DNA from: Endotrypanum monterogeii
Taxonomy: Eukaryota > Euglenozoa > Kinetoplastea > Trypanosomatida > Trypanosomatidae
Assembly (NCBI GenBank): GCA_000333855.2
Contig: CM007317.1
Coordinates: 215,890 to 279,889 of the forward strand
Direction: 5' to 3'
DNA length: 64,000 nucleotides
This document shows positions 40,719 to 51,036 of this stretch, piece after piece. A program made the translations under genes and the position numbers. Each line of letters begins with the position of its first letter. Position 1 is the first letter of the stretch. The notes beneath the pieces were generated by a model, which was not told the origin of the DNA, made no database searches, and saw nothing but the letters and a program-made list of their open reading frames with translations.

Positions 40719-41894
40719 ATGTCCCTCTTTGATCTTGATCACAGCAACGGCTCCTCGGAAGTGGCCTCCGACTCCAGTGACGAGGGCACATTGCCAACAT
40801 CCCCCCCCCCACCACCACCCCCATCGGGGATACACAATTCCGAGGCGGCTGTTACCAGGAGGAATGATATCGTGAGAAATACTCCTCCACTCTCCGCCCT
40901 GGAGCAGCGTCGGCGTATGGCAGAGCTAGATGCTGCTCGGCGGCGCAACGGCAGTGTGCTGTGGCGCAACGAGCTTCTGGTTCCACCGTCAGTTCAAAAC
41001 AAGAGTGACAGCGGTGCCGCCTCACCTCATTCACCGGTCACTGGCAAGTTCGGTAGCTCCATCGCTGAGGCCCTCAGTCTTCGTCGAGAAGAGAGGGAGA
41101 AAGCACTTTTAAGGCGGCTGCAACAACGGAGGGCTGAGGAGGAGAGCGTCGGCGGAGAAACATTCTCGGAAAAAGATATGGAAGTGGGTGTGTTCGTCAC
41201 GGCCACCTACAAGGCACTCCTCCAGCGCAACCTTCACCTTACAGAAGAACGCGGCGAGGGGAAAGACGCCAAGCCCTCCATGAAACCTATTCGTAGCACT
41301 GGTGAGCATCTAGCTGACGACGACGACGACGACGACCCGCTGGCAGCGTATTTGCAGCAGCTGGAAGCCACCAATCGCCGTTCTGCGGACACAAATGAGT
41401 CGTCGCTTTCGGCAGGGCTGCTATCCAACAACGACTACTACGACCGCATAATGACAGCACCACTGCTAGTGGAGAAATACGCTTCAGGCACCAACGCTGT
41501 GGCGGCGGTTACGACTGGCGATGGTGACGGGGTTTCGAAGGCGACGCCGTTTGTCAACACACCCGCGGAAAGCAGTGGCTCGACTGCCTGTGCGGGACCT
41601 ACGATCGCTGAGCTTGAGGAGCTTGTCCAACACCCAGCAGTGGGTCCGACAACAAGGTCTCCTTCACGAACGGCATCGAGGAAAGATACGGATGCGACAA
41701 CGGGGTCCGCAGAATCCGCTAGTGCTGTGGAAGGATCAGACGATATGCACAGCGCCACGCTTGCTCATGCACAATTCCTGTTTGAATCACGCCAAGCAAA
41801 GTCTCGTCGGTGTGCAACTCCCGCTACCCTTGTCGTCACTGCACGTCGCTGCGATAAGCGTATATGTGCCTCCTTGTTCGCTTCGTTATCGTAA
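40719..41894 (+). CDS. NSRP1/CCDC55-like protein, possible splicing regulator
   Basis: 391 residues. A basic helix (~113-146) rich in Arg, Glu and Leu is followed at ~157-171 by F-V-T-A-T-Y-K-A-L-L-Q-R. This matches the core of the NSRP1 N-terminal domain, where the pattern is F-V-T-x-x-Y-K-x-x-L in nuclear-speckle splicing regulatory protein 1. The rest is low complexity: a poly-Pro run (~29-37), an Asp run (~200-207) and Ser/Thr/Ala-rich sequence. In animals NSRP1 binds splicing factors in the nucleus; a role in trypanosomatid RNA processing is inference. The frame extends 13 codons upstream from a GTG across the splice acceptor, so the ATG at 40719 is chosen. Confidence 0.55.
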   Translation: MSLFDLDHSNGSSEVASDSSDEGTLPTSPPPPPPPSGIHNSEAAVTRRNDIVRNTPPLSALEQRRRMAELDAARRRNGSVLWRNELLVPPSVQNKSDSGAASPHSPVTGKFGSSIAEALSLRREEREKALLRRLQQRRAEEESVGGETFSEKDMEVGVFVTATYKALLQRNLHLTEERGEGKDAKPSMKPIRSTGEHLADDDDDDDPLAAYLQQLEATNRRSADTNESSLSAGLLSNNDYYDRIMTAPLLVEKYASGTNAVAAVTTGDGDGVSKATPFVNTPAESSGSTACAGPTIAELEELVQHPAVGPTTRSPSRTASRKDTDATTGSAESASAVEGSDDMHSATLAHAQFLFESRQAKSRRCATPATLVVTARRCDKRICASLFASLS

Positions 41895-42712
41895 TCGAGT
41901 TTTCATGGCGTAGTGGCGTGGTGTCGACCCGGCGACATGTATGAGAAGGTCTGGACATATTATCCGCCATCTTTTCACTTCAAGCTACGCTGTCGTGTTG
42001 GTCCCGTACGCGCGTACATGCAGGCGCCAGCACATCCTAGCAACACCCCTAGGAAGAGCAGGTACCCAGAACTTTTGATTACATAAGGAATGCACTAAAG
42101 GCCGTCACCCCTTGATGACATCCACTCATAGACGGGGAGGTCACGGAGTGAGGGGGTGGGGCAGGATTTCATGGTAGTAAGTCGAAAAGCAGCGAGCTCA
42201 GCTGATACCGCTGCTCGTGCTCCTGAAGCTTCCCTTTGCATCATACATGATGAGTCCCTCCGTCTTTTTTTTTTTTTTGGCGTGTTTGTATTTTGATGGT
42301 TGCTGCGAGTTCAACAAGCAAGAGGAGGTTTAAAAAAAATCTGAAAGCATACAGGTCTTTGCATCACCTCTTTTGTTTTCAACAAGAGTTCATGATGCCT
42401 TCGTCGATGCGCTTTCATTTTCTTTCCTCTTCGTTCTTATCTTCCACATATCCCTTGATATTCGCTCTGCTGCTCATCGACAATATCCTCAACTTCCTCT
42501 ACGCCTACTGCTTCTTAGTGCATGCCCTGTGTCGCTGTGTACTTGGTTCTCATCTGCCTGGTCTATCCTGTTGCGGTTTTACGAGATTTATTACATCGCA
42601 GCCTCGGCGGGATACGTCCCTCTTCGCCGAGAGCTGAATCATCCCGCAGCGTCGTCAAACGGACTCTGACCGTCGTTCCTCTCTTCTCCATATTTACCAT
42701 ATGGGGGAATGA

Positions 42713-42739
42713 ATATATATATATATATATATATATATT
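42713..42739. repeat. (TA)n microsatellite
   Basis: Uninterrupted alternating A and T over ~27 bases. Confidence 0.95.
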
Positions 42740-43210
42740 ATGCACAATGGCGGACCTCCTTAATTCTTTTCTTTTGCTCCCCCTATCCCTCGCTCACCCG
42801 CTCATCTGTGAGACTCGTTGAAGTCTCACACTTCAAAATTTATTCACTACTCCTTCTCCCGTTGCTTTCACCTCACGCCTATTTTGTGCCAAGCCAAACT
42901 GGAAAAAAAAAGTGTGAACGAGGCAAGTGAACTCGTGCAGTCATACGTTGACGGCGCTAGACACGCTGTAACGCGTTCTCCTCACTTCGTGGGAGGTACA
43001 TTCTTTGATAGCTCAAATTGTGTCTTAATCTGTGCGTGCGTGTGTACGTGTGTGTGGGTGCGTGTACACTGGTCTATGTACTGAGCTGTGAGATATATAC
43101 AGAGAGTATACCCGGTGCATATTCACGCATACACACACGTACATACATACATACATACAGCAGCAATCGTTTTATTTTTCCTGGCAGCACCAATATCTAC
43201 GCTTAGCGGA

Positions 43211-43225
43211 TTTTTTTTCTTCTAG
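43211..43225 (+). promoter_or_regulatory. Spliced-leader acceptor for 43367 gene
   Basis: T8-CTTCTAG ends at 43225. No ATG occurs between it and 43367. Confidence 0.65.
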
Positions 43226-43366
43226 TAAAGGGAGTTTTGTCAAGTGCAAGGGTTCGGAGTGGTTATTCATACATATTCCAGCTACGCTTTTGAGGGGTGT
43301 GGTCCGATCTTCACAGATTCCATCGAGGACTTCCCGGTCAGGGCATCGTATAACGCAGGCCACCCA

Positions 43367-44569
43367 ATGCTCACCTCCAAGGGCACTTCTCCAGGCCAAC
43401 AATCGATGACAGGTGTATTTTCAGCGCTGGGGACCCCAGGGTCTACCGTGACAGGGTTCCGTGGAGACGTTGTCTCCCCCAGCCTCGAATGCAGAGATCA
43501 GCAACGAAGGAGTTCTTTTGCCCTCACACCGGCCGGCACTATCAGCGTTGCCACCCACAATGGTGAAGAAGTTCATTACCCTGTTGTGCAGGGGCGTGCT
43601 GGCGGGAGCCTGTCACCGCCGTTGCACTCGGTGGACTCTTCCATCAACTTTTCCACACGATCGAAGGTACTATCCCGCGCACATCGAACCAACTATATCG
43701 TACCCGAATCTCCCTCCTCCGATGGCTTGGCGCTAGCCGCTGTCAGTGCGAAAGACGCTGATGATGGCGACACCGGAGGTGAAATATCGGAGACCTACCG
43801 ACACAGCCGCCTCACCCCGTCGCGCATTCGGCAACATCGACGACCAAGCAATGCGGCGACTCCTACACCACCCTCTGTGCTGGCCATGCGCGGCGAGCCG
43901 ATTGAGGAAATGGTGCCAGCAAGTCTTTCTCAGATTTCGACGCCCTTCTCTTCGCTTCAGTCAACGCCGCGCCACTCCATTCGGCGAACACCCGTCTCCA
44001 GCAGCCGAGCTGATTATTCGGAAGCTGTGGCAGATACAATGTTGGGTGAAAGCCTCGTTATAAACCGAAACCAGTCGGGCCTCGCTGGTGTTGCACCAAT
44101 AAAGGTGGGGGAAGTGGGGGTGAGCACACCGGAAATGGCCGAGTATTTCGCTCAAAACGCTCTCAACATGTCAAAAAAACCCGGATCTGCGTATGCAGTG
44201 AACGGCAACAATAATGGAAACTTATCCATGTTTGCTGTGCGGTCAGCTTGCCAGCGTTCGATTTCAGAAAACATTCCCCAGCCAACGGCTTGCAATGATA
44301 CGCATGCGCTTTTTACCCGCCTGGTGCGCATCTTGGAGGATCAGTCCGTGTCCATGCATAAGCTGCAGCAAAGGATGGATGCTTTAGAGAGCACCAACAA
44401 CAGCCTACTCGATCGCGTGCAGAGAGTCGAGTCAGCTGTATCCGCCAACTCGGGAGGCATTATTCGTGTATCTGCAGGGTCCACGTCTCCCTCGCTCACA
44501 CGTCACTCAGACACAGTCGAGTCCTTGACAGGGTGTTCGACCCGTGCACCTTCCAAAGTGGTCAACTAG
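43367..44569 (+). CDS. Hypothetical protein with C-terminal coiled coil
   Basis: 400 residues, not recognised. Most of the chain (~1-250) is Ser/Thr/Pro-rich and probably disordered, with many S-P, T-P and R-x-x-S motifs that could be phosphorylated. A short ordered segment near 245-265 contains T-P-E-M-A-E-Y-F-A. A clear heptad-rich coiled coil covers ~314-360 (L-V-R-I-L-E-D-Q, then L-Q-Q-R-M-D-A-L-E). The frame is open 41 codons upstream from a GTG but contains no ATG until 43367, which is also the first ATG of any frame after the splice acceptor. A cytoskeletal or flagellar adaptor is possible; no function is assigned. Confidence 0.78.
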   Translation: MLTSKGTSPGQQSMTGVFSALGTPGSTVTGFRGDVVSPSLECRDQQRRSSFALTPAGTISVATHNGEEVHYPVVQGRAGGSLSPPLHSVDSSINFSTRSKVLSRAHRTNYIVPESPSSDGLALAAVSAKDADDGDTGGEISETYRHSRLTPSRIRQHRRPSNAATPTPPSVLAMRGEPIEEMVPASLSQISTPFSSLQSTPRHSIRRTPVSSSRADYSEAVADTMLGESLVINRNQSGLAGVAPIKVGEVGVSTPEMAEYFAQNALNMSKKPGSAYAVNGNNNGNLSMFAVRSACQRSISENIPQPTACNDTHALFTRLVRILEDQSVSMHKLQQRMDALESTNNSLLDRVQRVESAVSANSGGIIRVSAGSTSPSLTRHSDTVESLTGCSTRAPSKVVN

Positions 44570-44649
44570 TGCCGGGGAGGGGTAAATACTCTTTCCGGTG
44601 GGACGCATACACGAATGTCCAAACCCTGAAGGCGACAGCGGTTCGAATG

Positions 44650-44655
44650 ATATAA

Positions 44656-44689
<34 letters not shown>
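44650..44689. repeat. (TA)n-(GT)n compound microsatellite
   Basis: Alternating TA passes directly into alternating TG. Confidence 0.95.
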
Positions 44690-45459
44690 CTCAATTCCCT
44701 GAAGCATCTCACTTCCATCGGTAGCAGCTGTTCATATGTGGATTCATTCTCAGAGTTCAGGAAGGGGGTGTAGCTATAGTGCAAGAAGAGGGAGTGCTCG
44801 ACGCGTTATCCCCTTTCCCCACCACTCCCCCTTGCCGTAAGCCGGTGATGATCCATGGCATACGACAAAACCACCTTTTTTTTGTGAGTCAACCGTTGGT
44901 TGAACACGCTGCTAGCATTTCTGAGGGTTTCACGGTGCTTGGCGTCTGGGGGGGGTATACTAAGAGCTCCAGCGCTTCTTTAGTGCCCGTCTACGTGCTG
45001 CCGCTTGCTGCTTCTGCTCATACTCTCTGCGCGTTAACTGCCCTGAGGATTTGGGTTTTCACGGTGACGTGTGTGTGCGCGCTTGGATTTTTATAGCGTC
45101 TCCTCCTTCCTGTTTAAGCGCATAATCACTTTCTGTGATGCGTGTGGTGATGAACGAGTAAGAGGACATTCCCACCGAATGACGTCATTTATATGCATGA
45201 GGGAGTGAGCTCTCTTCTTTTTTTTCCCCCCTACTCCTCCAACTGCCAGTGTGTGTCTCTTATACGTTATTGAAGACACACACACACACACACACATTCA
45301 GATCGACTCGGGTGTTGGTTGACTTTTATATAAATTTATTATTAATTCGATTCGCTCAGCAGCTGTGAGATGCGGAGTTGTATGACAACACGTATGTGCG
45401 CCTGCGCCTTTCCCCTTCTGGAAGTGGTGCGTCTCGGTCTCTGCTTCTGAGGAGCGTAA

Positions 45460-45468
45460 ATATATGTA

Positions 45469-45498
<30 letters not shown>
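45460..45498. repeat. (TA)n microsatellite
   Basis: Alternating TA with one GTATACA interruption. Confidence 0.95.
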
Positions 45499-45500
<2 letters not shown>

Positions 45501-46960
45501 GATCAAAGAGATGAGTGGCTGCAGTATGTTTGTGTGTCTTCATGTTTTCTTCCTCTCTTTTCCTTTCTAGTCCTCCCACCGGTTCTTACAATCGTACCTC
45601 TCTCCCCCTGTTTCCACCGTTATTTAAAGCAGAGCAAACAGACAGGCAATAGGGCGGGGATGAGAGTGCTGTGGAGAGCCCAGACAAGGACCCTCTGTGC
45701 CTAATCAAGGGCTGCGCTTTTCTCTCAGCCCCTTCTGAGAATACTTGGCACACTAAATAGCGATGGGGCGCTGCCCCCTCCTCTCCTCTCTTCATTATCC
45801 GTTGTGGTTGGTTCGCTACTGAGCTCTGCAAAAAAGGCCACAGTGCGCCCCTTCCTGGCGACCCTAAAGGACTTCTTGTACATGACAGGGTCAATCACTT
45901 ATTCATAAGTGAAATTCGGGGGGCTTGATCGCCGCGGTTATCGTTAGTCCGTTTCTGTATAGCTCAGTGTCTCTACCATCTACAACATTCAAAATATAAA
46001 AAAAAGAAATACCTTTGTCGTATGGCAGGCAAAAGGGGCCAAGGTGTACGGCTCTTTGCAAAACGGGTATGCGCAGCGTGCGATGTAGAGACTTTCTGGG
46101 AATGTCTCAGGGAGCATTTCTGTAACATCTGTCTGCCACTGCTGAGCACTGAACGCTTAGCTTGCTGGCAGGACCCAATTTTTTTTTTTTATGGGGCGGG
46201 GGGGAAGGCGTGGGGAAGAGCACTGACTTCGACTTGTGTTCAATAAAAGATATTTGGAACGCCAACGAATGGGTGCGAGGTAGTAACAAGGGTTATGATA
46301 GAGTGCACGCCTACCTTCCTCCCCCTGTTTTCCCCATCACCATCCTTGATGACTTCTCCATGCCTCAAGCATATGCTTTTGCTTCTGCATTTGCAATCAA
46401 CAGTGAAACTGACAGGCCGAGCTCATGTGTGCTCACTCATATATATATTTTTTTACTTGACTACTTGTTTTCCCTCCTCTGCGCCTTGGACTGCATTTTT
46501 ACATTGACACCGCCCAAAAGCAGCGGGAGGGGAAACATGAGCAGAAATGAAAAATGCTGGGGGTGCACGTCACGGTGCGTGATAAGCCTTTCCTTCTTTT
46601 CCCCTATTTCTTCTCCCTTGCCTTCCGGGAGCAGATTGTTTTGAATTTTTTTTTTTGTGGAAGAAAAGTGGGAAAAGGATAAGCCTCAAGTCCCCCTATT
46701 TCGAAGCACTCATGAGGGTCTACACAATTATTATACGCTATACTGAGTTCTGTACCCCGGGAGGTGAACGAAGTCCATAGGTCCACCCCATCACTATTTG
46801 TGCGTGTGCGTGCGGGGGGGGGGAGGAGGGCGCACCGGGGGAGAGGACTGGAAGGGGTTTTCTCCATGTGATGATCGGTACCCTCACTTACAGAGTACAG
46901 GAAACGGATCTATTATGTGTGACTGCCGCTGCATTGAGGCTCATACACCCGGAACGGAAA

Positions 46961-46982
46961 TTTTTTTTTTTTGCGCGTTCAG
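46961..46982 (+). promoter_or_regulatory. Probable spliced-leader acceptor for small gene 46997
   Basis: T12 then GCGCGTTCAG ending at 46982, 14 bases before the ATG. This is a classic acceptor layout far from any large gene. Confidence 0.5.
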
Positions 46983-46996
46983 GCGACTACAGCAAC

Positions 46997-47188
46997 ATGA
47001 GTCCCCCATCTTCCGATGGCTACACGAGCTTAGTATGCTCATCCGCTGGTGTGATGGTCACCTTCTTCTTCCATACGTTTGTTGCGACGCTAACTTTGCT
47101 CACACGACACTGGGTTATCGGTTGCCTCGATGGCGGATACGATCGATTCAAGCAGGCGGTGAGCGACCGTCGTTATCGAATACGTTGA
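46997..47188 (+). CDS. Candidate small single-TM protein
   Basis: 63 residues, not recognised. A polar start, one hydrophobic segment at ~19-44 (G-V-M-V-T-F-F-F-H ... V-I-G-C-L), then a basic Tyr/Arg-rich tail ending R-R-Y-R-I-R. The ATG lies 14 bases after a T12 tract and AG, the spacing seen at other genes here. Size and layout fit small subunits of inner-membrane respiratory complexes or ER complexes. The frame is open further upstream to 46868, but the splice acceptor lies inside that extension. Because it is short, chance cannot be excluded. Confidence 0.5.
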   Translation: MSPPSSDGYTSLVCSSAGVMVTFFFHTFVATLTLLTRHWVIGCLDGGYDRFKQAVSDRRYRIR

Positions 47189-48213
47189 CTTCCTCAACTC
47201 TACGATAGTCCATGTACCCCGGGTGAAGGTTTTCCTGCGAGCTGCGTGATACTGGCACCGCGAGTTGAGCACACTGCTACCCACCCCTCACAGTCATGTG
47301 CTCGCTGCGGAGAGACAAATCGCTGGACTTCGTCTTCCTTTGACCTCCACTCTCCCCTCAACTCCATCGCCGATTTTCGATGCGAAGCACCTCGTTGACG
47401 TTGTCGTCGTCTTGCTCCCGGATGCGTAGCTGGTGAGAAGCGCATGCTAAGGATGAGACCCACAAAACTCAAGTCTGCAGAAGAGAAAGAGAGAGGAGCG
47501 GCATCTAGAGGTCATGATTGCCGGGAGAGTTTTTCCTACTGGTGTGGTGCTGTTGCCGTGGTCTTTGTGCTGTGGGTGAACCTTTCCAGTATCAGTACGG
47601 CGCTGCAGGGATGAGGCGGTCAAATACGAGGATGCCGAGTGAGGAAGACACATACTAACATATACCCATACATACATTGGCTGCTTTCTTCTGTTTCCCT
47701 CCCCTCCCCCTTTTAAAGTTCCATACCACCTATGTGTTGTTCACTTTCTTCACTCCCGCTGCTCGGTATCCGTGTGGCGGTGCTTGCTGGGCGGAGGGGA
47801 GGGAGATGTTCTGTTGTTGGCAGGTACCACTCATCGGTCCACCACTTCCGCATGGCCAATATTTCAAATTTTATCAATGAGCGAATATGAGTTTCATATG
47901 CCACAATGTAACGAGTCGGCGCATTCGGGCATGACTTGACCGCACAGGACTGTTTTTCAAATTCATTCATCAATGCCAAGTTATCGGCGATTATCTACAG
48001 AGGGTTGCGGGAGGAGAGGGGCGGGGGTAGGGGCGTAGCTTGGGATTGAGTTGGCCTCAAAATACCAGCGACTCGGTTTTGTCTTCTCCCCCTTCCTACC
48101 GCCGCTCTTCCCATTTGTCGTTTTTTCTGGCATCTATTCTCCTCCCTGGCGTGTCACCGGCGGCGGCAATTGCTGCTTTGCGTATGCGTGTCATAGGGAA
48201 CTTTTTCTGTGTT

Positions 48214-48216
<3 letters not shown>

Positions 48217-48244
<28 letters not shown>
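48217..48244. repeat. (CA)n microsatellite
   Basis: Alternating AC over ~27 bases. Confidence 0.95.
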
Positions 48245-48537
48245 CATCCTTCTCGTTAGCGTCATCCCTATTCCTCCTTTTCTTTTTGCCTCCCTCTCAT
48301 CACATCACCCCCACTACACTCGAACACACTTGCATAGCGTCTCACCTCTAGTCGCCCACCCCCCTCTCGCTCCTTTCCCTGCCCTTCATTTTTCTTTTCA
48401 GACGAGAGAAGAAAAAAGGGGGAGCGAAGAAGGTGTAAAAGAAAGAAAGGTCGTGGTGAAAGGAGGATTTGGGGTGCAGACATATATGTGAGATAGAGCG
48501 ACTGAGAAAAGAAGAAATCTAACGAAAAGACTATACG

Positions 48538-48539
<2 letters not shown>

Positions 48540-48587
<48 letters not shown>
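48540..48587. repeat. (CA)n microsatellite
   Basis: Uninterrupted alternating CA over ~48 bases, among the longest simple repeats in the window. Confidence 0.95.
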
Positions 48588-48591
<4 letters not shown>

Positions 48592-49137
48592 TCAAAAAAA
48601 AACAAAACCACAAAGGAAAGCAACAACAACAAAAAATAACGCCAACGTAATTTGACCGCGAAGAATAGTGAAAAGTGGGAGGGTACTCGCGCAAGGAGAA
48701 AGGGCGTGAGTCAGCAAGTCGAGTTAGGTTTTGTGGAGGGAGGTTCCTCGGCACTGCATCGTATCCTCAGAGCTCCCATCCCTTTCTTACTCGTGCTTGA
48801 TTCTCCTCTCTGAAGGTTTTCCCTGTAAAACTTTCACTTGCGGTTGCTGCCGCTGCCTCTCGATTTTTCTTTCACTTGCACTATCCTCAGCTTATTATTA
48901 TTATTACTATTATTTCTCTCTTGGGCTCTTTTTGTTTTCCACTCGCATATCTCTTCTCTCCCTCCTCCACCTGTTTGTTTTCTCACTGGTTTTGTTGTCT
49001 TTGTGGGTGTGTCTGTGTGTCCGTGTGTGCGTGAGCCTGCAGATATATAGGTATCGTGAAGCTCTACCTGGTGTCACTTCTTGCCGTATCTCTCTTCTCC
49101 TTTTCTTTTTTTCACTGGCTTTCTTTAAAATTCGTGT

Positions 49138-49162
49138 GTATATATATATATATATATATATA
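49138..49162. repeat. (TA)n microsatellite
   Basis: Alternating TA over ~25 bases. Confidence 0.95.
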
Positions 49163-49762
49163 CATACATACGTATATTTCTGGCTCTTTTTCCCCGCGTA
49201 TTAATTTTTGTGTATCTTGGTGTGTTACTGTCCCTTTACCTTTTTTTCCCGGAACAGCGCTTCACTTGGTGATCTGAGCGTTCCCCTCTTCATTACACAC
49301 TTCGTTGTAAATCCTCACCTCCTCGGTGCTTTTTTTTTTCTGTTTTGTCAACTCACGATCTTTTTTTTTTTTTGTACCCAATTGTCGTTCCCACCCCACC
49401 CAACCCAACGAACACATCCGTCACTATCCACGATCAAGACTCAGGGTTTCGCAAATATTCGCTTCTTCTTTTTTCCCTTTTTCTTCCTGACCTCTTCTTC
49501 TTCCCTATCCCTGAGAGGAGCAAGAGCAGAGGAAGAGAGAAACAAATTTGATTGGCAACGACGACTGCCTTCGTTGGAGGCTTTACCTGTCGGTTGAGTG
49601 ACCCTCATACATCGACACCATCCCCTCGTTGCCCCTTATCCTACCACACAAGCAGAACAGCCGGTACGCTAACGTCTTCACGCATAAAGTTCTGAGGAGG
49701 AAAAAAAGAAGGGAGGAGCCAAGGCGCTATCATTTACATACACCCTATACCCATAATCGTGT

Positions 49763-49787
49763 GTATATATATATATATATATATATA
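49763..49787. repeat. (TA)n microsatellite
   Basis: Alternating TA over ~25 bases. Confidence 0.95.
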
Positions 49788-51036
49788 AGTGTCCGTGGCT
49801 ATACGTATGTATATATTGGGATTATAGTGAGTTTGTGTTTTATTTTTTTGTCCTTGTCTACCTTTTTTTCTTCTTTCGCCCCCCTCCTCGACTCGTGGCG
49901 TGTACTGCCGTTTTACGTGCCTTCCTGTTCAGGTGGGGCCCTTCGTTTCCGTTTCTCACCATTTGCGCTCTTTCTCTGGATCATCGTCCTTTCGCGTGTG
50001 TGGTGTTGTATACGAATCACCAATCTGCTATGTATTTACGCCGTAGAGTTTTTTTTTTTTGACTTCCTCTCTTTCTTCTGTCGTCGTGGTTTTTTTTTTC
50101 CTGATCTGGATTTCAGGATTTTCTACGACTCTCTCTTTTTCCTAAATTGTTTTTGTCCAGATCTTCACTCTGTCCATCTTTTTTTTTTCTTGCGCTTTTC
50201 TTTTGCTGTTTGCTCGAGTGTATGTCCCTGAGTGGGTTTGTGATATCACCATTACATTTTTGTGTTATTTCGAGTTTTTTTTTTTTTGACTGCACAGTGT
50301 AATTTTTTGTTTTGTTTGGTATCTCATCTTTCCCTTTTGTTGCTCGCACGCCCGTCCTCTCCTCCATTTCCATTCCTCTCTCTCTCTCTCTCTCTCTCTA
50401 CTCCCCTTTCCCCCCTCCTCCCTCATAACAAGCCCTTGTCCCCCCTTTTTTGTTACATTTGATCTGCAGTTTGTCAAGAGGTCGCCGTCTTTTTCATTCG
50501 TGTCGTCGTCGTCTTTTTTTTCTTGTTCTCTCCTCTCCTCTACTTCTGTGGCTATTGCAGCTGTACTTGTTCTCTGACACAGAATAGTCACTGTGGTGCA
50601 TCCTTTTCCTTGACCCCATTCCTGGCGCTGCTGCTAGGCGATCTCTGCTTCGTCCCCCCTTCATTTTCTTCGTCTGCAAAAGAAGAGGGAGGGAAGGCCG
50701 CTCCCGTACCTCCAAGACGTGTGTGTGTGTGCTGGTACACTGAGCTCCCCGGTTCTCTTGTTTACCCCTTCCACTAACAAAAAATCTTTACATATATCTT
50801 TTTTTTCTATTTGCATGGGCGTTTGCAGCTACACCTCAGTGTCGGTATCTAGAATATAAAATTCCGTTCTTTCCCTCCATCCCACTGCACTTGGGCGGTG
50901 CTCAGCACCACTGCTTTGCTCTGCCGTTTGTGTGCTTGCGTCTGTGCGTACACGCACGCATATACACAGAGAAAAGGGAGAGGGTCGTACAGATAATATT
51001 TATTTTCTCGCTTCGTTTTCCCGTCGCGCAGCGACG

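Larger units (their letters stand above)
41895..43366. other. Intergenic stretch, no clearly supported gene
   Basis: Contains T and A homopolymers, (TA)n at 42713-42739, (CATA)n at about 43136-43160, and a GT/TG-rich tract near 43036-43063. Three overlapping frames between 42293 and 42821 have hydrophobic stretches, but one of them reads through the (TA)n tract and none has consistent codon use. The acceptor at 43224-43225 serves the next gene. Confidence 0.5.
44570..46996. other. Intergenic stretch, no clearly supported gene
   Basis: Holds (TA)n-(GT)n at 44650-44689, a CA tract near 45275-45297, (TA)n at 45460-45498, T runs and G-rich blocks (46195-46220, 46814-46830). A 74-codon frame from 46022 has two C-x-x-C pairs but no splice signal and runs into a T11/G-rich tract. 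Confidence 0.5.
47189..51036. other. Long gene-poor, pyrimidine-rich stretch
   Basis: 3.8 kb. It holds (CA)n at 48217-48244 and 48540-48587, (TA)n at 49138-49162 and 49763-49787, (CT)n at about 50380-50399, many T8-T12 runs and very T-rich DNA from 48760 to 50780. Open frames here are Phe/Leu/Ser-rich translations of T and C runs and are not credible. AG at 50826-50827 or 51030-51031 could be the acceptor for the cyclin gene. Confidence 0.55.

Noticed and set aside
42293..42821. Three overlapping hydrophobic frames
   Set aside because: Each has a membrane-like stretch, and the one at 42522 follows a CTTCTTAG. But that frame reads through a (TA)n tract, and no frame has clear codon bias.
44641..44665. 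GGTTCGAAT, a tRNA B-box look-alike
   Set aside because: The bases around it do not form a T-arm stem and no matching acceptor stem or A box was found. No tRNA or rRNA gene could be supported anywhere in the window.
46022..46246. 74-codon frame with two C-x-x-C pairs
   Set aside because: Resembles a zinc finger at a glance, but no pyrimidine tract precedes it and the C-terminal third is a T11 plus G-rich artefact.
48731..50780. Several Phe/Leu/Ser-rich frames of 70-200 codons
   Set aside because: All are translations of T- and C-rich low-complexity DNA and overlap one another in different frames.
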